Source: Candidatus Latescibacterota bacterium (lineage in GTDB: Bacteria; Latescibacterota; UBA2968; GCA-2709665). Taken from it: a DNA stretch of 42,067 nt. Position 1 is the first letter of the stretch, and the number at the start of each line of letters is the position of its first letter. Where the stretch lies: contig JAAXHE010000136.1 in assembly GCA_012271065.1 (NCBI GenBank), positions 1 to 42,067 of the forward strand, given 5' to 3'. This document shows, piece after piece, positions 40,357 to 42,067 of the stretch. Made by a program: the position numbers and the translations under genes. The notes beneath the pieces are model-generated. The model searched no databases and was not told the origin of the DNA. It saw nothing but the letters and a program-made list of their open reading frames with translations.

Positions 40357-41643
40357 ATGCTTTTTGCAATACTCTTCTGCGCTATTCTGACGTTCAATTT
40401 CCTTAGTTATTCTGTCGCGTTGGCGCAGAACGACCTTACCGCAGAACAGTATGAAGAGGACTTCGATTTTCTGTGGGAGACGTTCAGGGCGGACTATGCA
40501 TATTTTGACGAAAAGCGTACGGACTGGGATCGAGTCAGAGAGATTTACCGGCCTCAAATTCGTTCGATTTCGACAAAATCGGAATTTATCGCTTTGATGG
40601 AGACGGTTCTGGAGGAACTGTACGACGACCATATTCATCTGAACACGCATACGGCATCTTCGCCGAACATCGTGCCTTCGCGGACGGATATCTGGGCGGA
40701 ATGGACAGACGGAAGAGCGATCGTTACGGGAATCCGACCGGGCTTTCCCGCCGAATTCGCAGGTCTGCGTCCCGGGATGGAAATCCTTGGTTTCAATGGA
40801 ATGCCGATCGAAGACGCCGTCCGCAAGCGGATGGGCAGGGCAATCGTCGAGGTCGACGACGACATTAAGGATTGGACGCTGAGAAGAGTCCTGGCGGGAT
40901 ATCGGAATGAGATCAGGACCATCGAAGTCGAATTCCAGGGCGAGGCGACGCCAGTATCCATCCCGTTCGACGCCTTTGATGCAGTATATGATTCGCAACA
41001 CGAAATCAGACTTGATTTTCGTACACTAGATCCCCGTGTCGGTTACATGATCATCAACAGCACACTGGCAGGCGGTCGACTCCTGGATCTATTCGACTTC
41101 GCACTGGAAGAACTGCGCGATACCAACGGTCTGATCCTGGACCTGCGCAAAGTCGGCGGCGGCAATACGGGGGTCGTCGAGGGAACTATAGGACGCCTGA
41201 TCGATCGGGAACGCGTCTATCAGCGAACCGTGCCTCGCAACGGAGAGCCGTTTCTGAGCCGGGTGAGACCGAGAGGAGAATGGCAGTTCGAACAACCTCT
41301 GGTGGTTCTGGTAAGCCATTGGACGGGAAGCGCGGGCGAGGGTCTGGCTATCAGCCTGGATGCACTTGATCGCGCGACCGTGGTTGGAACGAAGATGGCG
41401 GGACTGGAGGGTTCGGTTTTCACGATGCGGATGCCCAATACAGGAATCGGATTTCAGTTCACCAGACAGAAAGTCTTCAACGGCACGCTGAACGGTAACC
41501 CGGGGTCACGCGAGTTTGTCGGATCGTCAAGAAGCGCGTATACGCCATCGGTACTTGTCGACCCACTGAAGGTAACATGGGGCGAATCGGAGGATCCGAT
41601 TCTTGAAAAGGGTCTGGAGGTTCTCGACGAATTGATGAACTGA
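40357..41643 (+). CDS. Secreted S41-family (C-terminal processing-type) serine peptidase
   Basis: 428 aa from ATG 40357, the start that gives a signal peptide (LFAILFCAILTFNFLSYSVALAQ). Longer in-frame starts run into the preceding gene. A tail-protease N-terminal helical part is followed by a PDZ-like domain ('DGRAIVTGIRPGFPAEFAGLRPGMEILGFNGMPIEDAV', about residues 110-150) and the S41 core: 'GLILDLRKVGGGNTG', nucleophile Ser325 in 'HWTGSAGEGLA' and Lys346 in 'VVGTKMAGLEGSV', the Ser-Lys dyad. It probably acts in the periplasm or at the surface on unfolded or tagged proteins. The Asp-Leu-Arg block has Lys-Val-Gly where Asn-Gly is common. Confidence 0.87.
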   Translation: MLFAILFCAILTFNFLSYSVALAQNDLTAEQYEEDFDFLWETFRADYAYFDEKRTDWDRVREIYRPQIRSISTKSEFIALMETVLEELYDDHIHLNTHTASSPNIVPSRTDIWAEWTDGRAIVTGIRPGFPAEFAGLRPGMEILGFNGMPIEDAVRKRMGRAIVEVDDDIKDWTLRRVLAGYRNEIRTIEVEFQGEATPVSIPFDAFDAVYDSQHEIRLDFRTLDPRVGYMIINSTLAGGRLLDLFDFALEELRDTNGLILDLRKVGGGNTGVVEGTIGRLIDRERVYQRTVPRNGEPFLSRVRPRGEWQFEQPLVVLVSHWTGSAGEGLAISLDALDRATVVGTKMAGLEGSVFTMRMPNTGIGFQFTRQKVFNGTLNGNPGSREFVGSSRSAYTPSVLVDPLKVTWGESEDPILEKGLEVLDELMN

Positions 41644-41700
41644 GCGAAAAGAATTATTGTCTCCTTGCACACCAGTTCCCAAATCGTAGTTTTCGGGTTA

Positions 41701-42027
41701 TTTCATATCGCACCTCGGACTATCTCCTTACGGTTCGCCGCAGAACCCGGCAGAACCCTGTAGCCGCTACACCGGACACGAGCACCCTGCGATCGAAGGC
41801 AATTTGCCCTCTTTCACGGCATGATCCACCATTATCCGGAGCGAGGGCATCCTGCCCTCGAACTTAGAGCAACCGGCGGATTTTCACATCAAGGGTCAAT
41901 TGCTTCCCATCCGAAACCACATCTGGAATAACGGCGCTAAGGCGTCGCGAATTCGCCGTCGAGGGCAGGGATGCCCTCGCTCCCGGGAAAGGCAATCGTG
42001 ACTACTTCGCCATTATGATCTGCCTGG
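41701..42027. repeat. MITE-like ~326 bp dispersed element, copy 2
   Basis: Same layout as 23079-23403. The left arm (from 41839) has lost one base (CATCCTGCCC), while the right arm 41963-41982 is intact. It follows the S41 peptidase gene by 57 bp. Confidence 0.8.
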
Positions 42028-42067
42028 CGTCAATCGCGACTTCTAGACTCTAATTAAGCGAGTTATT

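Noticed and set aside
1..42067. tRNA or rRNA genes
   Set aside because: No TGTTCGAATC-type T-arm with a matching acceptor stem, and no rRNA-like stretch, was seen by eye; a covariance scan would be decisive.

Overview
The window looks like a chromosomal segment of an uncultivated Gram-negative bacterium. A TonB-dependent outer-membrane receptor, a lipobox lipoprotein and Sec signal peptides indicate an outer membrane. The 'WPQWRGPNRDG' beta-propeller protein, the Gfo/Idh oxidoreductase, the sugar epimerase and many short dispersed palindromic repeats fit the Latescibacterota/Gemmatimonadota/Planctomycetota style of genome. This placement is an inference from gene style, not a marker-gene result. 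No rRNA, tRNA, CRISPR array or transposase was seen. Many genes are short single-domain enzymes separated by repeat-bearing gaps, as in an accessory or gene-accretion region.

Layout. 1-10.6 kb (+): a 5'-cut HIT protein, a secreted PQQ-type propeller, an APH-like kinase, a HAD hydrolase, a truncated P1 peptidase, a small membrane protein, a TIM-barrel epimerase, a MazG-like hydrolase overlapping a methyltransferase, a Nudix remnant, a second HIT protein, a nucleotidyltransferase, a VOC protein and a GNAT. The GNAT lies between two ~170 bp direct repeats. 11.5-18.2 kb: a candidate defence island. An Mrr-like nuclease (+) converges on a four-gene minus-strand operon: a protein of unknown family, a degenerate BrxD/DUF2791-like ATPase, an intact BrxD/SngB-like ATPase and a SNF2 helicase. 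The operon has a near-consensus sigma70 promoter. 18.3-29.2 kb: an ankyrin-like protein (-), then on + an aromatic amino acid decarboxylase overlapping a GNAT, three more GNATs (one Eis-like), a DUF6886-like protein, a VOC protein, a nitrilase-family amidase, a PhnP-like MBL hydrolase and a second kinase-like protein.

29.3-34.9 kb (-): a surface-uptake locus. From its own promoter it reads a small His/Cys-rich membrane protein, a lipoprotein with four 125-residue tandem repeats, and a TonB-dependent receptor. The last two genes each follow a ~230 nt leader, and the two leaders are homologous. 35.2-41.6 kb (+): a HicB/DinB-like protein with no ordinary start codon for its HicB part, an alpha/beta hydrolase, a HAD hydrolase, a histidine phosphatase, a Gfo/Idh oxidoreductase, a NIPSNAP-like protein and a secreted S41 peptidase.

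Repeats tie the window together. They comprise a ~326 bp MITE-like element in two copies, a 21 bp REP-like palindrome in three copies, a 22 bp perfect palindrome, and scattered CCTTCGACAGGCTCAGG-type elements. Several sit exactly where a gene is truncated or has an odd tail. The strongest lead for an under-described system is the BrxD-like/SNF2 operon; the second is the paired leader of the TonB locus.
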